This document shows, one piece after another, positions 1 to 5,892 of a stretch of DNA of 11,086 bases; position 1 is the stretch's first letter, and each line of letters begins with the position of its first letter. The stretch is from CAUZEB01 sp963578655 (GTDB taxonomy: Bacteria; Chloroflexota; Dehalococcoidia; Lucifugimonadales; CAUZEB01), in NCBI GenBank assembly GCA_963578655.1, contig CAUZEB010000051.1, positions 1-11,086 of the forward strand, read 5' to 3'. A model generated the notes under the pieces. It saw only the letters and a program-made list of their open reading frames with translations. It had not been told where the DNA came from and made no database searches. A program made the position numbers and the translations under genes.

Positions 1-575
1 ATAAAAATCAATGCTATGATCATTATAGCTACTGATAGCAATGCAAGGACCGCGTAACCTAGTTCCCAGGATGAGACAGCTAAAATACCCGTTATAAGCG
101 GTGGGATGACTAGACCACCAAAGTTATTCCCCATAGAGGTTATCCCGAATACTCTCCCTCTGGTCTTAGGAAACCATAATCCAATAAGCCTCCCTATTGG
201 AAGACTTGTCCCACCAGACATACCTATAAATTGAATGGCGCTAAGAGCGTACCAATGCCATAATTCGGTCATTAAGGGTCTTAGTGAAAAACTAATCGCT
301 ACCAATAACAGCGAAATGGATAACACCGGCTTGGATCCGTGGCTGTCCATTATTCTTCCTAGTATGGGTGATGCAAGAGCCCCAACCGCCGTAAATGAAA
401 GGGAAGCTGTTATCTGTGTCCGACTCCAACCGAATTGTTCTTCTAAAGGCTCTATAAACATGCCGAAGGCGTATTGCGAGGCGCCTATATATATTGAGGT
501 AGAAAGGAAAAGAGCACCTACTATATACCAACCTCTATAAATACTAATAAACTTAAATTTATTCACAAAGGCCAT
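1..575 (-). CDS. MFS transporter, N-terminal half (runs off left edge)
   Basis: This is the first 191 or so residues of a major facilitator superfamily carrier, an inner-membrane secondary transporter; the rest lies beyond base 1. The translation shows a short basic cytoplasmic start (MAFVNKFKF), a first membrane segment after YRGWYIV, and then EQFGWSRTQIT leading into helix 2. Next comes the family's loop 2-3 signature GRIMDSHGSKP (G-x3-D-x2-G-x-K/R), followed by further hydrophobic helices. The GWSR...GR..D..G pattern resembles the monocarboxylate / oxalate-formate antiporter branch, so the cargo may be a small organic acid; that is inference. The ATG at 575 gives the start used here. A GTG at 590 is in frame, and neither has a strong Shine-Dalgarno sequence. 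It is the last visible gene of a leftward run, but 128 bases with a perfect palindrome separate it from the gene before, so it may have its own promoter. Confidence 0.88.
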   Translation of the reverse strand, partial: MAFVNKFKFISIYRGWYIVGALFLSTSIYIGASQYAFGMFIEPLEEQFGWSRTQITASLSFTAVGALASPILGRIMDSHGSKPVLSISLLLVAISFSLRPLMTELWHWYALSAIQFIGMSGGTSLPIGRLIGLWFPKTRGRVFGITSMGNNFGGLVIPPLITGILAVSSWELGYAVLALLSVAIMIIALIF

Positions 576-627
576 GCCATATATTTTCACACATTAAGTA
601 CTTGACAAAACATTTCTGAGAAGAGGG

Positions 628-643
628 ATTCTTCTAGAAGAAT
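628..643. promoter_or_regulatory. Perfect 16-bp palindrome, candidate operator for the MFS gene
   Basis: ATTCTTCTAGAAGAAT is a perfect inverted repeat with no spacer, centred about 60 bases upstream of the transporter start. It has no loop, is AT-rich and has no following T-run on either strand, so it looks like a dimeric-protein binding site rather than a terminator. The binding protein is not encoded in the window as far as I can see. Confidence 0.4.
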
Positions 644-703
644 AGTTACATAGAGCTCCTCACATACATCCATAATGCAATGTTGCAGCTAAGTTTCATA
701 GGA

Positions 704-1078
704 TCAGTTCTTGATAAGAACGAACCCTTTCTCTCCTGAAATTCTTTGGTCGTTGGCACGAGGTATAATAACTCCAGCCAATGAGTCGTCTAGCAGCGAA
801 GCGTTGAATTTCCATGTTAACGTTATCTTTTCCTTCGGGAGATCATTTGTTAAAAATTGTACTTCGTAAAATTTTAGGCGTTTAAAAACCTTGACTTCTT
901 TACCATGCCACTCATGTGAATCTGCTACACTTTTATCGAATATAACCGTAACTTGTTTACATGATTTATTTAGAGATAGCGTGGCATCTATGGGTTCGAA
1001 ACTGCCTGGTAAAGTTATAGGTCCATGGTACAGCTCCGTGCGTCCCGTTTCGGTTTTATTTGGTGATTGATTGCTCAT
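704..1078 (-). CDS. Hypothetical protein, 124 aa
   Basis: I do not recognise this family. The protein is soluble-looking, with no signal peptide or membrane segment and a charged, disordered-looking first 14 residues. After that come alternating hydrophobic/polar stretches (PITLPGSF, KQVTVIFDK, KEVKVFKRLKFYEVQFL, KITLTWKF) that suggest a small all-beta fold. The C-terminus GEKGFVLIKN also reads as a strand. It has one cysteine (C41) and no obvious catalytic motif. The ATG at 1078 is supported by AAGGTGG at 1089-1095 with 10 bases of spacing. It follows the zinc-ribbon gene by 67 bases on the same strand and so may be co-transcribed with the hydrolase pair. A small binding or accessory protein is possible, but nothing in the sequence proves it. 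Confidence 0.7.
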   Translation of the reverse strand: MSNQSPNKTETGRTELYHGPITLPGSFEPIDATLSLNKSCKQVTVIFDKSVADSHEWHGKEVKVFKRLKFYEVQFLTNDLPKEKITLTWKFNASLLDDSLAGVIIPRANDQRISGEKGFVLIKN

Positions 1079-1088
1079 GAATTTAATC

Positions 1089-1095
1089 CCACCTT
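1089..1095 (-). promoter_or_regulatory. Ribosome binding site AAGGTGG for the 124-aa protein
   Basis: On the minus strand AAGGTGG lies 10 bases before the ATG at 1078. It is the strongest argument that this unrecognised small frame is a translated gene. Confidence 0.65.
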
Positions 1096-1145
1096 AATTT
1101 ATAAAGATTTGAATTAATGTTAAGAATATGGGAATTAGGCTATTT

Positions 1146-1337
1146 TTAAAGGTTATCATCTATGCCACGTAAGTCGTTGATTAGCCTCTCCGCCCACCAG
1201 CTCAGATCGTCCTCAATATCCTGTCCACAATGGGGGCATTCAAAGTCACCGAATCTAATCCTAGTTCCACACCGAGAACAACCAGTGTAGCTGGAAAGAG
1301 CGTTCAATACTTTTTGTATTTCGTGTTGGGTCGCCAT
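1146..1337 (-). CDS. Small zinc-ribbon protein, 63 aa
   Basis: The protein has two CxxC knuckles, C20-x2-C23 and C34-x2-C37, separated by 10 residues in the form GCSRCG ... ECPHCGQD. This is the pattern of a rubredoxin-like or zinc-beta-ribbon domain that binds one Zn(2+). The N-terminal 18 residues look helical, and the acidic C-terminus (DDLSWWAERLINDLRGIDDNL) looks like an amphipathic helix with two tryptophans, a possible protein-interaction tail. Function is unknown; small zinc ribbons of this type are often adaptor, regulatory or metal-site proteins. It begins 42 bases after the inactive hydrolase paralogue on the same strand, so it is probably in that operon. The only Shine-Dalgarno candidate (GGAG) is about 20 bases from the ATG, which is too far to be convincing. 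Confidence 0.75.
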   Translation of the reverse strand: MATQHEIQKVLNALSSYTGCSRCGTRIRFGDFECPHCGQDIEDDLSWWAERLINDLRGIDDNL

Positions 1338-1379
1338 TAGATTAATGTGGGGCTCTACTCCATTCAGATTTCCAGTTAA

Positions 1380-2294
1380 CTATTGCCAATGTGCGGGCAA
1401 TATTGGTTGTTTGAATCCAAATTGGTCGGTTATCCATTTCGTGGAAAACAGACCATCTAAGTAAGTCGAATTTTCAGATTCGTGAATAGTTAATATTTCC
1501 TGTGAAACAACTTTGATAGACTCTAGAGAACGTTTATCGAGTTCTGACCCATTAGGTCCAGCCATTAATAGGGTATTAGATTTAATATTACGAGCGAATA
1601 ATCCAAGTTCAAAGTAGGCTAGCGTGTTTTCGACTTCTGATTCGTTTTCACTATGTAATCTCAGATAATCGTTAATTTCTTCGAGCGGGTAGCTACTGGT
1701 TTTACTGGCCCGACTCATAGTTTTATGGAATAGGTCAGGGGTACAAACAACGTGAGTTATACCATCATGGAGTGCAGCCGATATAAGAGAAAGGTCGTTT
1801 CCTACTGCAACTATTCGAGTGGGGTCCACATCGTCACTGGACATCAAGAATTCTATTCCCCTGACGCAGTCCGCTACTATTGATCTAAATATATAGTTCT
1901 GATGTTTATGAATGTCTATTGTTAGTAGTCCAGGAAACATTGCGGAAAAGGGCTGGTCAGAATTCCTTTGGCCACGTGTACCAATTGAAAAGGTTATAAA
2001 TCTACTGCGGATGTAGTTTGAAGTTCCCTGGGGTATGGTTTCTAGAACGCTACCATACTTGCCGGCGTAATAAATAGCAGGATGAGGACCATCGCTATTT
2101 GGGATGCTTAAGTAGCCGAATAGTCTGTATGGGCCTATACTAGTGATCCTAACGCTATACATGGTGGCGAATTCAGTGGATCGCATTGGTATAATTTCCA
2201 ACTCAGGACTCGCTGGGTAACGTTGCAAGGTTGATAGCGTATTTCTCCAGTATTTATCAAAGGCATGTATGTGTTGTTCGTTAATTGACGACAA
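1380..2294 (-). CDS. CE7/AXE1-like alpha/beta hydrolase paralogue lacking the catalytic triad (pseudoenzyme)
   Basis: This 304-residue protein is a clear paralogue of the gene just upstream. The shared landmarks are an N-terminal FDKYW, a core RGQ (108-110), PGLLT (121-125), VDPTRI, EINDY and NTLAYFELGLFA. Acetyl xylan esterase / cephalosporin C deacetylase (CE7) enzymes need Ser in GxSxGG, then Asp and His. Here the nucleophile elbow reads G165-N-D167-L-S, so Asp replaces Ser. The acid position is G249 in AGPNGSE, and the GH motif is replaced around HESENS (271-276). The RGQ motif is kept. The frame is intact with no internal stop, so it looks selected for a non-catalytic role rather than decayed. 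TTG at 2294 is the only start codon between the upstream gene's stop and an ATG 36 codons further in. The gap to that stop is only 18 bases, which suggests translational coupling. Confidence 0.8.
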   Translation of the reverse strand: MSSINEQHIHAFDKYWRNTLSTLQRYPASPELEIIPMRSTEFATMYSVRITSIGPYRLFGYLSIPNSDGPHPAIYYAGKYGSVLETIPQGTSNYIRSRFITFSIGTRGQRNSDQPFSAMFPGLLTIDIHKHQNYIFRSIVADCVRGIEFLMSSDDVDPTRIVAVGNDLSLISAALHDGITHVVCTPDLFHKTMSRASKTSSYPLEEINDYLRLHSENESEVENTLAYFELGLFARNIKSNTLLMAGPNGSELDKRSLESIKVVSQEILTIHESENSTYLDGLFSTKWITDQFGFKQPILPAHWQ

Positions 2295-2312
2295 TTCTAC
2301 AACTTTCGTACT

Positions 2313-3239
2313 TCATGGGTTAAGTTCTTTATTGAAAAAGTCTACAATGATGTTATTGTGTTTGTGTCTACCCGCGTCGTGACCATGACCGGCGTAAGGA
2401 TAAAGATTCTTACGGGTGCTGCCTATGGAGTGAAACAAAGCGAAACCCGTTTCTGGTGGACAAACGTTATCCCGCAGGCCAATATTGACGATTATTGGAC
2501 AATTTATCTTATCGGCAAAGTTAATACCATCGAAGTAAGCTAAATTTTCTTTGATTAAATCAAATCTATCAGGGTTGCTAGCTATATAATCGTTGATTTC
2601 CTGGTATGGGTAAGTGTCTGTAAGCTCAATTGAATCAATCAAACCACATAGATATGGTGCTCCTGCTGCGGCAACTTTGATTTCCTGTCTCATTGCAGCA
2701 GTTGTGATAGTTAGACCTCCTCCTTGGCTACTACCCGTAACACCTATTCTATTCTGATCTACTTCTTCCCTACTTATCAAGTAGTCTACAGATCTCCAAG
2801 TGTCTACATAGAAACCTCTATAGGAATAGACGTTACGGTCAATGATGCCATAGGTTAAAAGGCCTGGGTATCCTGGGTTAAATTGTCTGTTGCTCCTAAG
2901 CTTCCCTCTTGGAGCTACAGAAAGGGCTGCATATCCTAGTTTAGCCCATTCTTTAGGGATTTGGGGATCACTTTGATATCCTGGAAGAAGAAGAATAGCT
3001 GGAAGCTTCTTGGGTCGTTTTAAAGGCAAGCAATACCATCCAGCTATCCGAACGTGGTCTATGCTGTCATAAAAGACTTGGAAGACTTCGACATCGTTGT
3101 CTGATCTTAAGGGGTCAGGGTGTATAGACGGGTTTAAAGGTATGTTCGCCGCTTCGCTCAGAACTTCATTCCAGAACTGATCGAAGTCTCCCGGCTTCTG
3201 CACTTTAGTTAAATAGTCTGTTTTTATAGATTTGGCCAT
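2313..3239 (-). CDS. CE7/AXE1-type alpha/beta hydrolase (acetyl esterase/deacetylase-like), triad intact
   Basis: The protein has 308 residues, close to the usual 310-330 of CE7 acetyl xylan esterases and cephalosporin C deacetylases. It has the family's N-terminal DFDQFWNEVLSEA and a strand-turn LLLPGYQ. The nucleophile elbow GVTGSSQGGG has Ser171, the acid is D257 in IGLRDNVCPP, and the His is H285 in YPYAGHGHD. The family's RGQ motif is RGK here (111-113). It is cytoplasmic, with no signal peptide. By family it should hydrolyse acetyl or other short acyl esters on sugars or small molecules; the true substrate is unknown. I chose ATG at 3239: AGGTGG lies 8 bases upstream and a sigma70 promoter sits just beyond. 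An in-frame GTG at 3251 overlaps that ribosome binding site and is unlikely. It is followed 18 bases later by its inactive paralogue. Confidence 0.88.
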   Translation of the reverse strand: MAKSIKTDYLTKVQKPGDFDQFWNEVLSEAANIPLNPSIHPDPLRSDNDVEVFQVFYDSIDHVRIAGWYCLPLKRPKKLPAILLLPGYQSDPQIPKEWAKLGYAALSVAPRGKLRSNRQFNPGYPGLLTYGIIDRNVYSYRGFYVDTWRSVDYLISREEVDQNRIGVTGSSQGGGLTITTAAMRQEIKVAAAGAPYLCGLIDSIELTDTYPYQEINDYIASNPDRFDLIKENLAYFDGINFADKINCPIIVNIGLRDNVCPPETGFALFHSIGSTRKNLYPYAGHGHDAGRHKHNNIIVDFFNKELNP

Positions 3240-3247
3240 CGGTTTTG

Positions 3248-3253
3248 CCACCT
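3248..3253 (-). promoter_or_regulatory. Ribosome binding site AGGTGG that fixes the CE7 hydrolase start
   Basis: AGGTGG on the minus strand lies 8 bases before the ATG at 3239. The alternative GTG start at 3251 lies inside this element, so the shorter protein is preferred. Confidence 0.65.
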
Positions 3254-3278
3254 ACATGTTTTGTTAAGTTCCCTGCCG

Positions 3279-3307
3279 ATTGTATGAATATTCCATCCGT
3301 CCGTCAA
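3279..3307 (-). promoter_or_regulatory. Sigma70-type promoter for the CE7 hydrolase pair
   Basis: On the minus strand the -35 box is TTGACG (3307-3302) and the -10 box is TACAAT (3284-3279), with exactly 17 bases between them. This matches the consensus at five of six positions in each box. The predicted start is near 3272, giving a leader of about 33 bases that contains the AGGTGG site. It implies that the hydrolase pair and genes downstream can be expressed separately from the flavoprotein and lyase upstream. Confidence 0.65.
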
Positions 3308-3365
3308 CTGTCTGCAAACATATATTCCTGTAAACTATCCCTTTTGTGTTATGAGCAATGTTTAT

Positions 3366-3379
3366 CATATAGCTACATG
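3366..3379. repeat. Near-perfect 14-bp palindrome in the 3240-3391 gap
   Basis: CATATAGCTACATG is an inverted repeat about TAGCTA with one mismatched pair. It lies 12 bases past the stop of the PAL-like gene and about 60 bases before the -35 box of the hydrolase promoter. It has no loop and no T-run, so a protein-binding site is more likely than a terminator. The evidence is weak. Confidence 0.25.
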
Positions 3380-3391
3380 AGTTCGAATTAG

Positions 3392-4348
3392 TTATTGTCT
3401 AATAAGTTTCTGGAGTGAGCGAAGTTCTTTTGGAGGGACCATTTTACTGCCATAGTCACTCCATGACACTTCGGCCACGTATATATCACCTTTAGAATCG
3501 ACAGATATACCATGCGGTGAGAAGAATCTTCCAGGCTCCTCTCCATATGATTCCTCACCTATTCTAGATAAAAGAACCCCGTTGCTGTCAAATATTGAAA
3601 TTCTTGGGCCTAAATTTTTACCCATAGAATTTGTCTCGATGCCACAAAAATATTCTCCCACATAAATCAATGAACCTGTTTCAGTTTGGCAAGCATGTAG
3701 ACAAGCGGCCCTCGATAGATTAACCCATTGGTCTATAAAATTGCCTTTCTTATCAAATATTTGGATGCGCTGATTCTCTCTATCCGCTACGTAAACGTTG
3801 CCCTGGCTATCTATACAAACATCGTGAACTATATTGAATTCTCCAGGCCCTGTGCCGGAATTACCCCAAGAAAACATCAATTCACCATCAGCATTGTATC
3901 TATGTATTTTCGCATTGGTGTAGCCATCAGCTACAAAAATATCTCCATTTGTCGGATCGATTGCAACATAGGTTGGTCTATTGAATGGGATACCGCTCAT
4001 AGCAGGAGATGAGTTGTCCTTAACACCTAAAGTCATTAATAGTGCCCCATCTTGGGTGAACTTACGAACGGTATGATCACCGTTGTCTACGCAATAAATG
4101 GAGTCGTCCGGGCCGACGGTGATACCGTGGGGATTTGTAAAAATACCCCTTCCCCACGTCTTTATTATATTACCCGCAGAATCGAAGACAATTATCGGAT
4201 CGTGTAATCCTCTATGAAAAACATAGACATTATCTTTTGAATCTACGGCTACTGTTGTAGCTTCTTTGTAACTCCATCCCGGCGGTAAATCCCCCCAATT
4301 ATCTCCTGAGACTTCATACGTGTAGAGACCGGTACCTAATAAAACCAT
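3392..4348 (-). CDS. NHL-repeat beta-propeller, peptidyl-alpha-hydroxyglycine amidating-lyase (PAL)-like
   Basis: This 318-residue protein is made of about six NHL blades (DSKDNVYVF, GPDDSIYCVDN, NGDIFVADGYTN, QGNVYVADRENQRIQIF, GSLIYVGEYF, KGDIYVAEV), a complete six-bladed propeller. It lines up with animal PAL at each active-site landmark I remember: FHRG with R46, NPHGI with H74, DGYTN with Y143, VHDV with H175 and SPHGI with H279. In PAL the three His hold the catalytic zinc and the Arg and Tyr handle the substrate. PAL cleaves an alpha-hydroxyglycine amide to an amide and glyoxylate. No signal peptide is visible, so it is probably cytoplasmic. No copper hydroxylase (PHM) partner is in the window. 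The ATG at 4348 has AAGGAG at 4358-4363 with 9 bases of spacing. It follows the flavoprotein gene by 73 bases on the same strand. The fold is certain; the reaction is inferred from the conserved residues. Confidence 0.87.
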   Translation of the reverse strand: MVLLGTGLYTYEVSGDNWGDLPPGWSYKEATTVAVDSKDNVYVFHRGLHDPIIVFDSAGNIIKTWGRGIFTNPHGITVGPDDSIYCVDNGDHTVRKFTQDGALLMTLGVKDNSSPAMSGIPFNRPTYVAIDPTNGDIFVADGYTNAKIHRYNADGELMFSWGNSGTGPGEFNIVHDVCIDSQGNVYVADRENQRIQIFDKKGNFIDQWVNLSRAACLHACQTETGSLIYVGEYFCGIETNSMGKNLGPRISIFDSNGVLLSRIGEESYGEEPGRFFSPHGISVDSKGDIYVAEVSWSDYGSKMVPPKELRSLQKLIRQ

Positions 4349-4357
4349 CTGCGGCCA

Positions 4358-4363
4358 CTCCTT
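4358..4363 (-). promoter_or_regulatory. Ribosome binding site AAGGAG for the PAL-like lyase
   Basis: AAGGAG on the minus strand lies 9 bases before the ATG at 4348. It confirms that the protein starts at MVLLGTG, with no signal peptide ahead of the first blade. Confidence 0.65.
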
Positions 4364-4421
4364 TTAATATTTTTCGCTAGCCTTTTTATTCCTAAATTGC
4401 ATTTCGTTATTCAGATCGAGG

Positions 4422-5579
4422 TCAATTGAGGAGGAATCTTTCGACCCTGAAATGTTCTAGTAAATCCACTTTCACTCCATCGATAATTTCTATCGTACTT
4501 AATTCTCCTATAATAGGTGCTAGGGTTACACCACTATGCATCACTGCGAGATATAAGTTGGGGATCTCATCTGTGAAACCAATAACGGGGAGACCGTCTA
4601 GGGGCATTGGCCTATAACCCATTGGAAGAGGCGTAGCTTTAACTTCGGATAAAGCTGGAAGAAATTTTGTTACTGAGTCCATAATCATATTAGCGTGGTA
4701 CTGCGAATCCTTGATTAATAAGTTTGACTGAGGATTATTAAGTTTACTTGAACCTTCACCTATCATGAGAGAACCGTCCTTCATTTGCCTTACATGGACT
4801 GGTAGCTCTTTGTCGTCCGACGACGGGGCGTATACAACAGATATGTTAGCAAATAGTTCTTTCACTGGGTTGACACGAACCACAAATCCCGGGCTCTTGA
4901 TTTGTGGTATTTTTATGCCTACAGTTGAAGCGATATTTGTGCTAGCTACACCTGCAGCTAAAACTAAACTATCGCAAGTAATTTCGCCTTGACTAGTCTG
5001 AATAGAGGTTATTTTAGATTTCATATCGCCGCTTTTACCAAGGTTTAATCCTGTCACATTGGTGTTAAGGTACGCTACTCCACCATTTTTTATTATTTCG
5101 TCTGTCAAGACCTGCGCAGCGATCGGAGCGTTAACATGTCCCTCTGTATAATTCAAAGCAGCCATACTACATTTGCCTAACGACAGTTCAGGTTCTAAAA
5201 GTTCTAACTCGTGTTGACTTATTATACGACTTCCATAACCCCAGGATTGCACTAAATCCACGCGTGCCTTAAGCTTTTTGGCTTCGTTTAGATTATTTAC
5301 CCATGTTACTTGGCCACCCCATCGTAATCCTATATCTCTATCTATAAGCCGGGCTATACGTTCCCAAGCATCCATAGAACGTCTGTTAAGATCATGGTAC
5401 ATTCTGGGATCTTTAGCGAAGGCATTTATGTATGCAAATGATTGTTTAGTTGCTCCATGACCAGATGCGAAGCTGTCGACTATAGTTACATTTACATTAT
5501 GGCGTGAAAGATAAAAGGCTATGGTAGATCCCATGATACCGGCACCAACAACAACAACATGTGGCTTTATACCGACCAT
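4422..5579 (-). CDS. FAD-dependent oxidoreductase, DAO family (D-amino acid / glycine / sarcosine oxidase-like)
   Basis: This 385-residue protein is a normal length for the family. It starts with a Rossmann fold VVVVGAGIMGS (GxGxxG at 12-17), and D35 at the end of the second strand can bind the FAD ribose. After it comes the DAO-type block GATKQSFAYINAFAKDP. Near the C-terminus GYRPMPLDGLPVIG and NLYLAVMHSGVTLAP form the second FAD-binding signature of DAO proteins. Such enzymes oxidise an amine or N-methylated amino acid (glycine, sarcosine, D-amino acids, opines) to an imine that hydrolyses to an oxo acid such as glyoxylate; the substrate cannot be read from sequence. It is the first gene of the leftward operon, 301 bases from the divergent CoA-transferase frame. 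The ATG at 5579 has GGAG at 5590-5593, 10 bases away. Confidence 0.88.
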   Translation of the reverse strand: MVGIKPHVVVVGAGIMGSTIAFYLSRHNVNVTIVDSFASGHGATKQSFAYINAFAKDPRMYHDLNRRSMDAWERIARLIDRDIGLRWGGQVTWVNNLNEAKKLKARVDLVQSWGYGSRIISQHELELLEPELSLGKCSMAALNYTEGHVNAPIAAQVLTDEIIKNGGVAYLNTNVTGLNLGKSGDMKSKITSIQTSQGEITCDSLVLAAGVASTNIASTVGIKIPQIKSPGFVVRVNPVKELFANISVVYAPSSDDKELPVHVRQMKDGSLMIGEGSSKLNNPQSNLLIKDSQYHANMIMDSVTKFLPALSEVKATPLPMGYRPMPLDGLPVIGFTDEIPNLYLAVMHSGVTLAPIIGELSTIEIIDGVKVDLLEHFRVERFLLN

Positions 5580-5648
5580 AATATCTCATCTCCGGGGTGG
5601 TCTAACATAGACAGCGTGTTCTATTTTGCGGCTAATTTACGACTAATC

Positions 5649-5665
5649 TGACTCTTACAAAGTCA
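5649..5665. repeat. Short inverted repeat TGACT-N7-AGTCA
   Basis: TGACT and AGTCA flank seven bases, about 80 bases upstream of the flavoprotein start. Spaced half-sites of this size suit a dimeric regulator, but five-base arms are common by chance. The arm and spacer contain the 9-base GACTCTTAC motif (5650-5658). Confidence 0.25.
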
Positions 5666-5708
5666 TTTCATTTTTAGTTCATTTCCAACACTTTGATTTG
5701 TTGAAAAT

Positions 5709-5732
5709 ATCATACACCGTATCATACACCGT
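5709..5732. repeat. Perfect tandem repeat, 2 x 12 bp
   Basis: ATCATACACCGT occurs twice back to back with no mismatch, close to the middle of the divergent control region. Two sites 12 bases apart lie just over one helical turn from each other, so a regulator could bind both on nearly the same face. It could also be a neutral replication-slippage duplication. Confidence 0.6.
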
Positions 5733-5792
5733 TAGATAATATGGTGGATAGACGAGAACCTTGCTATAGTAACACTTAACAAGATAGGACGG

Positions 5793-5803
5793 TAAGAGTC
5801 TTA
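5793..5803. promoter_or_regulatory. Palindrome TAAGAGTCTTA next to a possible -10 box
   Basis: TAAGA-G-TCTTA is a perfect 11-base palindrome ending three bases before TATACT (5807-5812). A protein bound here would block or aid the rightward promoter. It overlaps GTAAGAGTC (5792-5800), whose reverse complement lies at 5650-5658 on the flavoprotein side. This is tentative. Confidence 0.3.
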
Positions 5804-5892
5804 GGATATACTACAGAGAAAGACTATGGAGATCTGCCCATATAAATTATTGTTTTCCAAAATGTTGTTACTTTTAATGTTTGAAAGCCACT

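Larger units (their letters stand above)
5580..5892. promoter_or_regulatory. Divergent intergenic control region
   Basis: This gap of about 310 bases holds the promoters for the leftward flavoprotein operon and the rightward CoA-transferase operon. I see no convincing protein frame in it. It contains a 12-bp tandem repeat, two short inverted repeats and one 9-bp motif present in both orientations, listed separately. A TATACT box at 5807-5812 could be a -10 for the rightward operon, but no good -35 lies at the right distance, so expression may need an activator. Confidence 0.5.

Noticed and set aside
292..531. Minus-strand frame of 79 codons
   Set aside because: It lies out of frame inside the MFS transporter, whose own frame (575 to 1) gives a textbook MFS sequence with the GR..D..G loop signature.
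1098..1126. Possible minus-strand promoter TTCTTA-17-TATAAA before the 124-aa protein
   Set aside because: The -35 box matches consensus poorly, and transcription would begin inside the ribosome binding site, leaving almost no leader.
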